NCBI RefSeq assembly: GCF_003610355.1
Contig: NZ_RAPY01000005.1
Location: 310,001-374,000 of the forward strand
Direction of reading: 5' to 3'
Length of the DNA: 64,000 nt
Source of the DNA: Sphingobacterium detergens
GTDB taxonomy: Bacteria > Bacteroidota > Bacteroidia > Sphingobacteriales > Sphingobacteriaceae
Shown here in pieces: positions 27,361-36,496 of the stretch. The notes beneath the pieces were generated by a model that was given only the letters and a program-made list of their open reading frames with translations, made no database searches and had not been told where the DNA came from. Numbering within the stretch: position 1 is the first letter of the stretch; each line of letters begins with the position of its first letter. The position numbers and the translations under genes are program-made.

Positions 27361-27439
27361 TTCAATAGGGGAGTTAATCACTTCCAAATATCGTAACCTA
27401 AAAAGGTTTGATTCGATGTTGACAAAACTAAACAAAGAT

Positions 27440-27865
27440 TTTCGAACGTATTCCACAATCTTTTTTTTCAATAAATACTAATATTTTAAATTAAAGAATC
27501 TCTTATTGTTTATTAGGGTGTGGAAAAGTGGTATAAATTGATCTGAATCGATTTTGATTTTAGGTTTTTATAGAGTTTTCAACAATTTTTCAACAGAAAT
27601 TTGGTATTAAAGAGCTGATTTTTAAAATTCTAATTTTTCCTGTTTTTTATTTTCCATATTTTTTTGTTGAATAGTTAATGTTTGTAAAATGTGGAAATCT
27701 GCCAATTTTTGTGCGGAAAAATAATTGGAATTCGTAGTGAAAGTAGGGGATTTGTGGAATGTTAAATACTTTTCATTTTTATTTAACCTTTTATTTACAC
27801 GTTTTCCACATTTTTCGTTAATTTGAACCATCACTTTTGGGGATAGTTTGTGAATTTTAAAATAT
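27440..27865. other. Probable chromosomal replication origin (oriC)
   Basis: DnaA-box-like sites cluster here: TATTCCACA 27449-27457, TGTGGAAAA 27519-27527 (8/9 to TGTGGATAA), TGTGGAAAT 27690-27698, TGCGGAAAA 27712-27720, TGTGGAATG 27753-27761 and TTTTCCACA 27802-27810 (8/9). A very AT-rich stretch at 27459-27514 could be the unwinding element. Strand bias flips at about this point: + strand C/A-rich in genes to the left, G/T-rich to the right, the sign expected at an origin. dnaA, dnaN, scpA, mnmG and two parS-like sites are all within about 18 kb. No computed skew was available. Confidence 0.65.
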
Positions 27866-29458
27866 ATGGCAGATAGAAAAGTAGATTTTTTGGTCATTGG
27901 ATCAGGTATTGCCGGATTGAGCTTTGCATTGAAAGCTTCTAAATTTGGTAAAGTGTTGATAGTCACTAAGTCCAATGAGGATGAGTCTAATACGAAATAC
28001 GCACAGGGGGGAGTGGCTGCCGTTGTGGATAAGTCGGATAGCTTCGAAAAGCATATCATTGATACTCAGATAGCTGGAGATGGATTATGTGATGTGGAAA
28101 TTGTGGAAAACGTGGTACGGGAGGCTCCAGATCGGATTGCCGAGCTTATTTCTTATGGAACCTCATTTGACAAAGAGGAATCCGGGGTTTATGATCTAGC
28201 TAAAGAAGGGGGGCACTCGGCTCATCGTATTCTCCATTATAAAGATATAACAGGTTATGAAATAGAAAGAGCGTTGTTGGTGCAAGCACACAACGATCCT
28301 AATATTGAAATGGTTACTCATTATTTTGCTATCGATCTGATTACCCAGCATCATATGGGGGAGTATGTTGATAAGAATAGGGAAGATATTACCTGTTATG
28401 GTATTTATGCATTTGATACCTCATCGCATCTCGTAGACAAGATTTTGAGCAAGGTGACTGTCATGGCATCTGGTGGTGCGGGACATGTGTACTCGAGTAC
28501 AACTAATCCGACTATTGCTACTGGTGATGGTATAGCGATGGTTTACCGAGCGAAAGGAAAGGTGCGTAATATGGAATTTATGCAATTTCACCCGACCTCA
28601 TTATATAATCCGAAGGATTCACCCGCTTTTTTGGTTTCGGAAGCCGTTCGTGGTTTCGGAGGGATTCTTAGAAGGATAAATGGTGAGTCTTTTATGGAGG
28701 AATATGACGAAAGAGCATCTTTGGCTCCAAGAGATATTGTTGCGCGCGCTATAGATGCCGAAATGAAGAGGTCAGGTATAGATTATGTGTATTTGGATAT
28801 TACCCATAGGGATAAGAAGGATATTATTAAACACTTTCCAAATATTTATGAAAAATGTCTTTCTATAGGATTGGACATGGCTACAGACTTTATACCGGTC
28901 ACTCCGGCTGCCCATTATTTGTGTGGTGGAATTTATGTAGATGATTTTGGACGAAGCAGCATACGTAATCTATATGCCTGTGGAGAGTGTTCATCGACTG
29001 GGTTGCATGGAGCAAATCGATTGGCTTCTAATTCCTTGCTTGAGGCTCTTGTATATGCTCATCGGATCTTTTTGGATGCTACAAAATCGATTGGAGCTAT
29101 AAACCATGTTTCCGATGTTCCCGAATGGGATGACTCGAAGACCTCCCTTTCCAATGAGGATATTTTAGTTAGTCATAATCTACGTGAATGCCAAAAGATC
29201 ATGAGTGATTATGTTGGTATTGTTCGATCAGATTTTAGACTAGAAAGAGCGCTTAAACGCCTACATTTACTATATGAGGAGACAGAGGAATTCTATCGCA
29301 ATACTCGGCTTTCTGTGAAGCTTTGTGAACTGCGGAATGTGATCCAGGTTGCTTATATTGTAACCAAGTCGGCTATGCTTAGAAAAGAAAGCAGGGGCTT
29401 GCATTATACGACAGATTATCACCAGCATTCGGATATATTACAGGATACGATATTTTAG
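27866..29458 (+). CDS. nadB: L-aspartate oxidase
   Basis: NadB is the FAD flavoprotein that oxidises L-aspartate to iminoaspartate for quinolinate synthesis. The 530 residues begin with the FAD motif LVIGSGIAGLSFALKA. They show TKYAQGGVAAV, HSAHRILHYKDITGYEIERAL, FMQFHPTSLY, SEAVRGFGG, LAPRDIVARAID and the late GLHGANRLASNSLLEALV, all typical. The helical C-terminal domain is complete. The gene starts immediately right of the DnaA-box cluster and is followed 5 bp later by a gamma-carbonic-anhydrase-like gene. Confidence 0.97.
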   Translation: MADRKVDFLVIGSGIAGLSFALKASKFGKVLIVTKSNEDESNTKYAQGGVAAVVDKSDSFEKHIIDTQIAGDGLCDVEIVENVVREAPDRIAELISYGTSFDKEESGVYDLAKEGGHSAHRILHYKDITGYEIERALLVQAHNDPNIEMVTHYFAIDLITQHHMGEYVDKNREDITCYGIYAFDTSSHLVDKILSKVTVMASGGAGHVYSSTTNPTIATGDGIAMVYRAKGKVRNMEFMQFHPTSLYNPKDSPAFLVSEAVRGFGGILRRINGESFMEEYDERASLAPRDIVARAIDAEMKRSGIDYVYLDITHRDKKDIIKHFPNIYEKCLSIGLDMATDFIPVTPAAHYLCGGIYVDDFGRSSIRNLYACGECSSTGLHGANRLASNSLLEALVYAHRIFLDATKSIGAINHVSDVPEWDDSKTSLSNEDILVSHNLRECQKIMSDYVGIVRSDFRLERALKRLHLLYEETEEFYRNTRLSVKLCELRNVIQVAYIVTKSAMLRKESRGLHYTTDYHQHSDILQDTIF

Positions 29459-29463
29459 TAGAT

Positions 29464-29970
29464 ATGGCACTTATTTTACCTGTTTTAGATAAGTCTCCAA
29501 TGATAGCTGAGGAGTGCTTTTTAGCCCCCAATTCGACTATTGTTGGCGATGTAGAGATTGGACACCATTGTTCGGTTTGGTTCAATGCGGTAATTCGCGG
29601 GGATGTTAATTATATTCGTATAGGTCATTATACCAATATACAAGATGGTGCTGTTATCCATTGTACCTATAAAAAATGCGGAACTACCATTGGTAATTAC
29701 GTTAATATTGGCCATCAGGCCATGGTACACGGATGTGTCGTGGAAGATCATGTTCTGATCGGGATGGGCGCTATAGTAATGGATAATGCGGTGGTAGAAT
29801 CCAATGTAATTATTGCTGCTGGTGCTGTTGTTTTGGAAAATACCCGTTGTGAATCGGGATATTTATATGCTGGAGTTCCTGCAAAAAAAATAAAAGCGCT
29901 GACTGATGAACAGAAAGCGCTTTTACAACAGCTACCACATAACTATGTATTATATAGCTCTTGGTTTTAG
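29464..29970 (+). CDS. Gamma carbonic anhydrase family protein
   Basis: A 168-residue left-handed beta-helix protein of the gamma-class carbonic anhydrase / PaaY-YrdA group. Hexapeptide repeats run from about residue 20 to 140 (SVWFNAVIRGDVNYIRIG, TTIGNYVNIGHQAMVHGC, VLIGMGAIVMDNAVV, YAGVPAKKIKAL). Zinc-type His are seen in AVIHCT and in GHQAMVHG. It was probably cotranscribed with nadB. Many members have no proven anhydrase activity, so the substrate is left open. Confidence 0.88.
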   Translation: MALILPVLDKSPMIAEECFLAPNSTIVGDVEIGHHCSVWFNAVIRGDVNYIRIGHYTNIQDGAVIHCTYKKCGTTIGNYVNIGHQAMVHGCVVEDHVLIGMGAIVMDNAVVESNVIIAAGAVVLENTRCESGYLYAGVPAKKIKALTDEQKALLQQLPHNYVLYSSWF

Positions 29971-30023
29971 CTTAAACGTATTAGCAATAGTTTTTTTCTT
30001 GTTTTTTAAAATTAGTCTCAATT

Positions 30024-31703
30024 TTATTCCTTTTTGAGTCCACTTAATGAAAAGCTATCTTTTTGTTCCCAGTTTGCACGTATCGTGAAAACCTTATTTA
30101 GGTAGACAACAGGCTCAGGGAAAGTCTTCTTCTCAACATCTCCGGTATCCCATATTCCATTATTATTGTCATCGCGAATGACACGTATGGTATATTTTCC
30201 TCCTGGAAATTGTTTGTAAACTACTGATGGATTAACACTATTGATCTTATCCATTCTATATATCCTATCTTTTTTCTCATTGATCAGTTCGACCAAGTAG
30301 GTTGTATTGCTATCCAGATCCGTAAAGTCAAATATTAGATCCCCATAGTTTTCACTATCATCGTAAGTCAGATCGAATTTCTTCTCTTTATTTTGTTCCC
30401 CAAAATATCCTGTTATGGCACCTTCTGTAAATTCTATCTGATATTTTTTCTCTTTTCTCCAATTGTAACGGATATGGTAAATATTGGAGTCATTTGTATC
30501 CACTGCCAATTGATAATTTGTTCTTATAAGAGAATCTTCTTTGAACTTTAACTTCGCTTTATCTATATTTTTTATCGGAGTAAAAGCTGATACCTGAAGG
30601 TGATTGATTCTATCCACTTTACCATTATTTGGTGTAAATTGTGGGTCTATAACCTGCTCTATTTTCACATTTCCTCTTCTGACAAGAATAGTATCCAAAG
30701 GTTTCTCACCTTCTGTTAGAACGAGCTTGAGTGAGTCTATTTTTAGGTTGGGAAGAAACAACGTCGCAGAATCGGAACTCTTCGAGAATCGTACTATTTT
30801 ATCCTTATTATTGATTTCATCGTTCAGAATATTAAGCTTTGGTTTATCCACTCTTCTATTGAAAATGAGGAGCACACTTCCATTTTTCTCAAATTTCTTT
30901 TCTTGCGTGCGGAATTTTTTTGGAACAGCTTTGAATACTTCTAAATTGATATTGGTAAGGTCCCGTTCTAATACAATGGAATCTTTTAGAAAGCCTATTT
31001 CTTCATCGGGTGCATTATAGATCCGATCATTGTTCTTTTCCTGGAGAGCATATATACGATATGTTCCCTCACGAAGGTTATTTAGTTTGTAGTTTCCAGC
31101 AGTATCTGTTATTGTAAAGATATTGGCTTTCTTTTTTCCGAAAATAGAATCTTGGCTTGTAGGTATTAGAAGAACTTTAACCTCTTTTAATACTTCTTTT
31201 GTCATTGCACTTTTTACATTGCCCGATATACTGAGTGAGTCAATTTTGTCACCTGTTGCAAATACATAAGCGTAATTTACCAATGCATTCCCTGCATTAT
31301 AATCTACTAGGCCCTTGCCGAAATAGATGCTATAAGTCGTATTTTTTTCCAATGAATCTGGTAATGTGATTTCCAGATTTTTTTTCTTGACTTTGAATTG
31401 GGGATTACTTCCCATATCCGGTGTGATGCTAAACTCTTTTTGCTGATTGGCCAGCTTGACATACTCATCAAAAGTTATGACGATTTTTTTTTCGGTAAAA
31501 TTCTTCGAAAAGTTCGTAGGGCTTTCCTGCAGAATTTTTGGAGGAATAGAGTCTTTAGGTCCTCCTGTTGGCTGTTGTATACTCGCACATTGTATAGACA
31601 AGCCAATGAGCATTATAAACATGCTTAAAATAAGTAATCTCGTTTTTAAGCTACTTTTTAGCCTTTCTGAACTACTTTTATTACTTTTTAAAGAAGTTGT
31701 CAT
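30024..31703 (-). CDS. Outer-surface lipoprotein with Ig-like (SbsA/Big_5) domain
   Basis: A 559-residue lipoprotein: the signal ends LIGLSIQC, with Cys39 acylated, followed by ASIQQPTGGPKDSIPP. The segment IPPKILQESPTNFSKNFTEKKIVITFDEYV is the start of a bacterial Ig-like SbsA/Big_5 domain. A middle region (DTAGNYKLNNLREGTYRIYALQE) resembles a CarboxypepD_reg or prealbumin-like fold. The last part has VIRDDNNNGIWDTGD, a calcium-binding-like loop. Such proteins are widespread in Bacteroidota; the role is unknown. The gene is 77 bp downstream of mnmG and could share its transcript. Confidence 0.8.
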   Translation of the reverse strand: MTTSLKSNKSSSERLKSSLKTRLLILSMFIMLIGLSIQCASIQQPTGGPKDSIPPKILQESPTNFSKNFTEKKIVITFDEYVKLANQQKEFSITPDMGSNPQFKVKKKNLEITLPDSLEKNTTYSIYFGKGLVDYNAGNALVNYAYVFATGDKIDSLSISGNVKSAMTKEVLKEVKVLLIPTSQDSIFGKKKANIFTITDTAGNYKLNNLREGTYRIYALQEKNNDRIYNAPDEEIGFLKDSIVLERDLTNINLEVFKAVPKKFRTQEKKFEKNGSVLLIFNRRVDKPKLNILNDEINNKDKIVRFSKSSDSATLFLPNLKIDSLKLVLTEGEKPLDTILVRRGNVKIEQVIDPQFTPNNGKVDRINHLQVSAFTPIKNIDKAKLKFKEDSLIRTNYQLAVDTNDSNIYHIRYNWRKEKKYQIEFTEGAITGYFGEQNKEKKFDLTYDDSENYGDLIFDFTDLDSNTTYLVELINEKKDRIYRMDKINSVNPSVVYKQFPGGKYTIRVIRDDNNNGIWDTGDVEKKTFPEPVVYLNKVFTIRANWEQKDSFSLSGLKKE

Positions 31704-31780
31704 AAAAAATAGAATATTGTCTTAAATCGCTTATTTTAAGCTTGTTTATTTTTATTTATAATTACCTGTAAATCAATTAA

Positions 31781-33640
31781 TTAACTCATATGTACCATTA
31801 AAACACTGATATCTGATGGTGATACGCCCGAAATTCGGGAAGCTTGACCTAATGTTCTAGGTTTTACCTTCGCTAATTTTTGTCTTGCTTCAATTGACAG
31901 TGAAGTTAGTAAACTATAATCGAAATCAGGATTAATTTCTCTATCTTCCATCTTCTTCATGCGATTAACTATTTCTATTTCTTTTTCAAAATAGCTCTCG
32001 TATTTCATGTTAATTTCTGCCTGCTCTATTGTTTCATTATCAAATTGCGAAACATATTGAGCAAAGGCTTCATCGCCTTTGACGATATCTTGTATGCTGA
32101 CCTGTGGTCGGGCTAGTACATTACTTAAACGTGTTTTTTGAGCAAGTGCACTGGATCCAACTTCTGCCAATACCGTATTCATCTTTTCAAGATTCGTTGA
32201 ATTCTGTTTGAGGTATTCAATGATGTTATTGGAGTTATCTATTTTATCTTGCACTTTCTTTAGTCTCTCCTCTCCGACTAATCCTAGCTTGTAGGCTAAT
32301 GGTGTAAGACGGATATCGGCGTTATCCTGACGTAGCAGTAAACGGTGTTCTGCTCTAGAGGTAAACATGCGGTACGGTTCCTCTGTTCCTTTTGTGACAA
32401 GGTCATCTACTAATACTCCAATATAAGATTCGGATCTTTTTAGAATAAGTTCTTTGTCATCATTGATACGTTGATGAGCGTTTATACCGGCAAGGAATCC
32501 TTGCGCTGCGGCTTCTTCATACCCCGTAGTACCATTGATCTGTCCAGCAAAAAATAGATGTTTTACCAATTGGGTTTCCAATGTTAGATCAAGCTGCATT
32601 GGTGGAAAATAGTCATACTCTATCGCATATCCAGGACGGTACATTTTTGCATTTTCAAATCCGGGTATAAGTTGTAGCGCTTTTAGCTGTACATCTTCTG
32701 GAAGTGATGTGGAGAATCCGTTGACATAAATTTCTACTGTTTTGAAACCCTCTGGTTCCACAAAAATCTGGTGTCGCTCACGCTCCGCAAAGCGATTGAT
32801 TTTGTCCTCTATTGAGGGACAATAACGGGGACCCAAACCTTTAATTCGTCCGGTAAACATAGGTGATTTTTCGAAGCCCGTACGAAGCATCTCATGTACC
32901 TTATCATTGGTATATGTAATCCAGCAACAGCGTTGTTCTGTTGGCATTTCTACATCTGTATAGGAGAATCGTCCTTTCTTTTCATCACCCCATTGTTCTT
33001 CCATGAGACCATAGTTAAGACTACGGCCATCAATTCTTGGTGGCGTACCAGTTTTCATTCTACCTGATTCGAAGCCCAGTGAAACGAGCTGTTCCGTCAG
33101 TCCCGTAGCAGCCTTCTCTCCTGTTCTACCACCACCAAATTTTTTGTCACCGATATGGATTACGCCATTTAAGAATGTTCCGTTTGTTAGGACAACAGCA
33201 TCCGATTCAATTTCTATTCCCATAGAAGTGATGACTCCACATGCCTTTCCGTTTTTAACGATTACCTCTTTGACGGTATCTTGCCACATATCTAGATTTG
33301 GCAGAGATTCTAATTGTAATCTCCACTCCTCTGCAAATCGCATCCGATCATTTTGTGTACGTGGACTCCACATCGCTGGACCTTTTGAAAGATTAAGCAT
33401 GCGGAATTGAATCGTTGATTTATCTGCAATGATACCTGTGTATCCTCCCATTGCATCTATTTCTCTTACGATTTGTCCTTTGGCTACACCACCTATAGCG
33501 GGGTTGCAACTCATTTGAGCTATCACACCCATATTCATTGTAATAAGCAAAGTGGAAGAACCCAGATTAGCTGCTGCTGCTGCTGCTTCACATCCGGCAT
33601 GTCCTGCACCTACTACAATTACATTGTATTTTTTAAACAT
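31781..33640 (-). CDS. mnmG: tRNA uridine-5-carboxymethylaminomethyl modification enzyme MnmG (GidA)
   Basis: MnmG is the FAD partner of MnmE that installs carboxymethylaminomethyl groups at U34 of certain tRNAs. The 619 residues begin VIVVGAGHAGCEAAAAAA. They contain MSCNPAIGGVAKGQIVREIDA, FGGGRTGEKA, RMKTGTPPRI, PRYCPSIEDKI, GFSTSLP and FFAGQINGTTGYEEAAAQG, all signature stretches, with the C-terminal helical part ending in ASRISGVSPSDI. The gene name GidA reflects its frequent place near bacterial origins, which fits here. Two parS-like sites lie just upstream of its start. Confidence 0.97.
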   Translation of the reverse strand: MFKKYNVIVVGAGHAGCEAAAAAANLGSSTLLITMNMGVIAQMSCNPAIGGVAKGQIVREIDAMGGYTGIIADKSTIQFRMLNLSKGPAMWSPRTQNDRMRFAEEWRLQLESLPNLDMWQDTVKEVIVKNGKACGVITSMGIEIESDAVVLTNGTFLNGVIHIGDKKFGGGRTGEKAATGLTEQLVSLGFESGRMKTGTPPRIDGRSLNYGLMEEQWGDEKKGRFSYTDVEMPTEQRCCWITYTNDKVHEMLRTGFEKSPMFTGRIKGLGPRYCPSIEDKINRFAERERHQIFVEPEGFKTVEIYVNGFSTSLPEDVQLKALQLIPGFENAKMYRPGYAIEYDYFPPMQLDLTLETQLVKHLFFAGQINGTTGYEEAAAQGFLAGINAHQRINDDKELILKRSESYIGVLVDDLVTKGTEEPYRMFTSRAEHRLLLRQDNADIRLTPLAYKLGLVGEERLKKVQDKIDNSNNIIEYLKQNSTNLEKMNTVLAEVGSSALAQKTRLSNVLARPQVSIQDIVKGDEAFAQYVSQFDNETIEQAEINMKYESYFEKEIEIVNRMKKMEDREINPDFDYSLLTSLSIEARQKLAKVKPRTLGQASRISGVSPSDISVLMVHMS

Positions 33641-33651
33641 CTCTATATCCT

Positions 33652-33667
33652 TGTTCCACGTGAAACG
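33652..33667. promoter_or_regulatory. parS-like centromere site 1
   Basis: TGTTCCACGTGAAACG differs from the parS consensus (TGTTYCACGTGRAACA) only at the last base. It is the binding site of ParB/Spo0J for origin segregation and lies in the gap upstream of mnmG, about 6 kb from the proposed oriC. Confidence 0.75.
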
Positions 33668-33705
33668 TGGCTTTTTATTTGTTTACAAATTTACTCTTTT
33701 ATCTA

Positions 33706-33721
33706 CGTTCCACGTGAAACC
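33706..33721. promoter_or_regulatory. parS-like centromere site 2
   Basis: CGTTCCACGTGAAACC keeps the 14-bp core GTTCCACGTGAAAC identical to site 1, 38 bp further on. Two identical cores in a 93-bp intergenic gap are unlikely by chance. Confidence 0.75.
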
Positions 33722-33733
33722 CGATTGAAAATT

Positions 33734-35599
33734 TTACATAAAATCTGCAAGATATAACCATCGTTCCGATTTTTGGTCTATCTGTTCTTGTATCGTTTTA
33801 ATCTCCTCTGCTAATGTTGAAAGCTTGACATGATCTGTTAATTGATTTAATTCTTCAGTCTTTGTCTTTACCTGTAGTTCGAGATTTTCTATTTCTGTTT
33901 CCAGTTTATTGTATTCAAGTTGATCCTTGTAAGAGAGCTTTTTCTTTTCCTCTTTTACCTCAGGTTTAGCTTTGTCTTGGCTATTTTTCTTTTGTTTTTC
34001 CTTTTCTAATTTTTGGATTTCGTCTTGTTCTGATTTAAAGTCGGCATAATTTCCATTATAGATACGGATCTTACCTGTTCCCTCAAATATGAAAAGTTGA
34101 TCTGTCAACTTATCCAATAGATATCTATCATGGGATACCAATATAAGTACGCCCCTATAATTATCAAGGAAATCTTCTAATACATTTAATGTGTCAATGT
34201 CCAGGTCATTGGATGGCTCATCTAGTATAAGGAAATTAGGATTCTTCATTAATACCCGCATCAATTGAAGACGCTTTCTTTCCCCACCACTAAGTTTGTT
34301 GACAAAACCAAATTGCTTCTCTGGAGGAAACAAAAAGTGTGTGAGTAATTGAGATGCTGTAATCACTTCTCCATTTGCCATCTCAATATAATCAGCAACA
34401 TTTTTTACAACATCAAGTACACGATCATTTTCATTTACTTCAAGTCCCCCTTGCTTATAGTATCCATATACAGTGGTCTCTCCTACTGCTATGGTTCCAG
34501 CATCTGGAGTTTCTTCTTTTGTGATAAGATTTAAAAAGGTTGATTTACCAGTTCCGTTTTTTCCAGCTAGACCTATACGGTCTCCTTTTTTGAATGTGTA
34601 GGAAAAATCTGTTATGATTTCTTTCGCTCCATAATGCTTGGATACATGTTCCAGTTCGAGAATTTTAGAACCCTGTCTACTTACTTTTACACTAAGCTGA
34701 ACAGAGTCATTTCCTTTTATTGATTTGGATTTTTCTTCTAGATCGTAGAAAGCTTCGATGCGGGATTTAGATTTGGTACCTCTTGCCTGAGGTTGACGCC
34801 GCATCCATTCCAATTCCTTGCGAAGTAGATTTCTGCTCTTCTCGACCATGACTGCATCGATAGTTTCTCGATCTGACTTCTTCTCCAAAAAATAGGAATA
34901 GTTACCTTTATAAATGTAAAGATTACCCCTATCCAGTTCTCTGATTTCTGTACATATATTATCGAGGAAGTAGCGGTCGTGTGTAACTAAAAGTACTGTC
35001 TTGCTGCCAGTGGTCAGTAACTTTTCTAACCATTCAATGGTTTCTATATCCAAGTGGTTGGTTGGCTCATCCAGGATATATACATCCGGCTCGTCTATCA
35101 AAAGTTTGGCCAGTGCGAGTCTTTTACGTTGTCCCCCGGAGAGACTTTTGATATCCTGCTGAAAGTCCATAATATTTAAACGATTTAAAATCGTCTTTAT
35201 ATTATGCTCATATTCCCAAGCATTCAATGAACTTATTTTTTCGGTAAGATCTTCTAATTTTTTTTGATCAATATCAGTACTTTCAAGAAGTTCTTCATAT
35301 TCCCTGATTAGACGTTGCTGATCGTTGTCTGCACTATATATAAAATCATTGATTGATTTTAATCCTGTGAAATCAGGATCTTGTTCGAGAAAGCCTATTT
35401 TTATACCCTTTTCTTTGACAACTTTTCCTGATGTTGGCAAGGTACGATCTGCTAAAATAGAAAGCAATGTTGATTTGCCTGTACCATTTATTCCGACCAA
35501 AGCCACCCGCTCTCCTTTTTGGAGTCCGAAGTGTAAATCTCTAAAAAGCCACCTATCATGGAAGGAATGGCTTACTTGTTCTGTAGCTAAAATACTCAC
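33734..35599 (-). CDS. ABC-F family ATPase (Uup-like)
   Basis: A 621-residue cytoplasmic protein with two ABC ATPase domains and no membrane segment, the ABC-F plan; such proteins act on the ribosome. Domain 1 has GINGTGKSTLL, LSGGQRKRLALAKLL and VYILDEPTNHLD. Domain 2 has GKNGTGKSTFL, LSGGERKRLQLMRVL and FLILDEPSNDLD. A charged linker and a C-terminal coiled coil (about residues 530-615) resemble Uup, so Uup is the best subfamily guess. The start MSILATEQVSHSF is a good match. Resistance-type ABC-F proteins are an alternative, but the coiled coil argues for Uup. Confidence 0.9.
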   Translation of the reverse strand: MSILATEQVSHSFHDRWLFRDLHFGLQKGERVALVGINGTGKSTLLSILADRTLPTSGKVVKEKGIKIGFLEQDPDFTGLKSINDFIYSADNDQQRLIREYEELLESTDIDQKKLEDLTEKISSLNAWEYEHNIKTILNRLNIMDFQQDIKSLSGGQRKRLALAKLLIDEPDVYILDEPTNHLDIETIEWLEKLLTTGSKTVLLVTHDRYFLDNICTEIRELDRGNLYIYKGNYSYFLEKKSDRETIDAVMVEKSRNLLRKELEWMRRQPQARGTKSKSRIEAFYDLEEKSKSIKGNDSVQLSVKVSRQGSKILELEHVSKHYGAKEIITDFSYTFKKGDRIGLAGKNGTGKSTFLNLITKEETPDAGTIAVGETTVYGYYKQGGLEVNENDRVLDVVKNVADYIEMANGEVITASQLLTHFLFPPEKQFGFVNKLSGGERKRLQLMRVLMKNPNFLILDEPSNDLDIDTLNVLEDFLDNYRGVLILVSHDRYLLDKLTDQLFIFEGTGKIRIYNGNYADFKSEQDEIQKLEKEKQKKNSQDKAKPEVKEEKKKLSYKDQLEYNKLETEIENLELQVKTKTEELNQLTDHVKLSTLAEEIKTIQEQIDQKSERWLYLADFM

Positions 35600-35961
35600 G
35601 TTATATCACCCTAAAATTAATTTTAGTCATTTTAATACAATAAAATCCCATTCAGGAATTTATTACCCCTGATTGTTTTTTAATGTATTGATAATCAAGT
35701 AATTATATTGTTGCGTTTGATTATCAATTATTTATATATTGAATCAATAATCTTTTTTGATTGCTGACTAATTAAATCTAATGGATGGCTTTCTATGCTA
35801 TGTTTAACTAGGGGCTGAGGAACAAAATTATCCAGTTCAGCATAATCTCAGTAACAAGTTGATTTAGAATGCACGCAAAAATAAAGAAATAGTTTCTTAT
35901 TCGATGCGAAAAAAGCTTCGTTGTGTGATAAATCGGCAATAATGATATTACCTTGATAAAT
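35600..35961. other. Intergenic region, 362 bp, no gene seen
   Basis: AT-rich DNA between the start of the ABC-F gene and the end of apaG. No ORF, tRNA-like fold or strong hairpin with a T tract is visible. It presumably includes the ABC-F promoter. Confidence 0.6.
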
Positions 35962-36348
35962 TTAATTCAATGCATAATCCGCAATCAGATTGAAACGTGG
36001 TATTTCAACCTGGAAACTGCTATTATCCAAAGAACGGATCATATTGTAATGACCTTCCATGAAACCAAATTCACTGTTGAGGTTACATCCCGAAGTATAT
36101 TGATGTACCTGGCCCGGTTCGATAACAGGCTGCTCGCCTACAACACCTTCTCCCGACACTTCTCGATAGTCGCCTTTTGCATCAAATATTTTCCAGTAAC
36201 GACTGATTAATTGTACCGTGTAATCGCTCAAATTTTCTATGCTAATGTGATAAGCAAACATAAAATGTTCACGGTCGGGATTAGAATACTCCGATTGATA
36301 CATGGTTTCAACCGAGATTTTTACGCCTTCTGTAATTTGTGTGATCAT
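35962..36348 (-). CDS. apaG: ApaG family protein
   Basis: A 128-residue single-domain protein of the ApaG/DUF525 fold (fibronectin-like beta sandwich). Landmarks are FMFAYHISIENLSDYTVQL, SRYWKIFDAKG, GEGVVGEQPVIEPGQVHQYTSG and GFMEGHYNM, all diagnostic. The role is linked to cobalt/magnesium resistance in Salmonella, while ApaG-like domains in eukaryotic F-box proteins bind partners; the molecular function is unclear. It is divergent from the RsmI-like gene. Confidence 0.93.
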   Translation of the reverse strand: MITQITEGVKISVETMYQSEYSNPDREHFMFAYHISIENLSDYTVQLISRYWKIFDAKGDYREVSGEGVVGEQPVIEPGQVHQYTSGCNLNSEFGFMEGHYNMIRSLDNSSFQVEIPRFNLIADYALN

Positions 36349-36496
36349 TTGGATGATGTTTATTGTTGCAACAAATACTTATGCTAAAATACTAATAATG
36401 AGTTTAAAATTCGCAAACTTAATCATTTTTAAAGGTTAAATTATGCTAAGTTTAAAATTACTATAGTCAAATGGTCGTTAATTAGTAGGTTTGTAT

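Larger units (their letters stand above)
24427..27439. other. 3-kb non-coding, AT-rich, repeat-bearing region left of the proposed origin
   Basis: No ORF here looks coding. Short ones (25582-25767 and 27132-27365, minus) have low-complexity products rich in Phe, Leu and Asn with no family resemblance. The content is a 154-bp tandem repeat, a dispersed 20-bp motif in one orientation, and long A/T runs. The + strand is A-rich relative to T through most of it, unlike the DNA right of 27.45 kb. Such a large empty stretch is unusual in this otherwise compact window. Confidence 0.75.

Noticed and set aside
27132..27365. A 77-codon minus-strand ORF in the non-coding region
   Set aside because: The product is a hydrophobic, Phe/Leu/Asn-rich string with no family resemblance, in very AT-rich DNA with repeats; it looks like chance.
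24427..27865. CRISPR array
   Set aside because: The repeat units are about 154 bp and degenerate, with no short identical repeats, unique spacers or cas genes.
27622..28059. A 145-codon minus-strand ORF over the origin and the start of nadB
   Set aside because: It is antisense to the well-supported nadB N terminus and covers the DnaA-box cluster.
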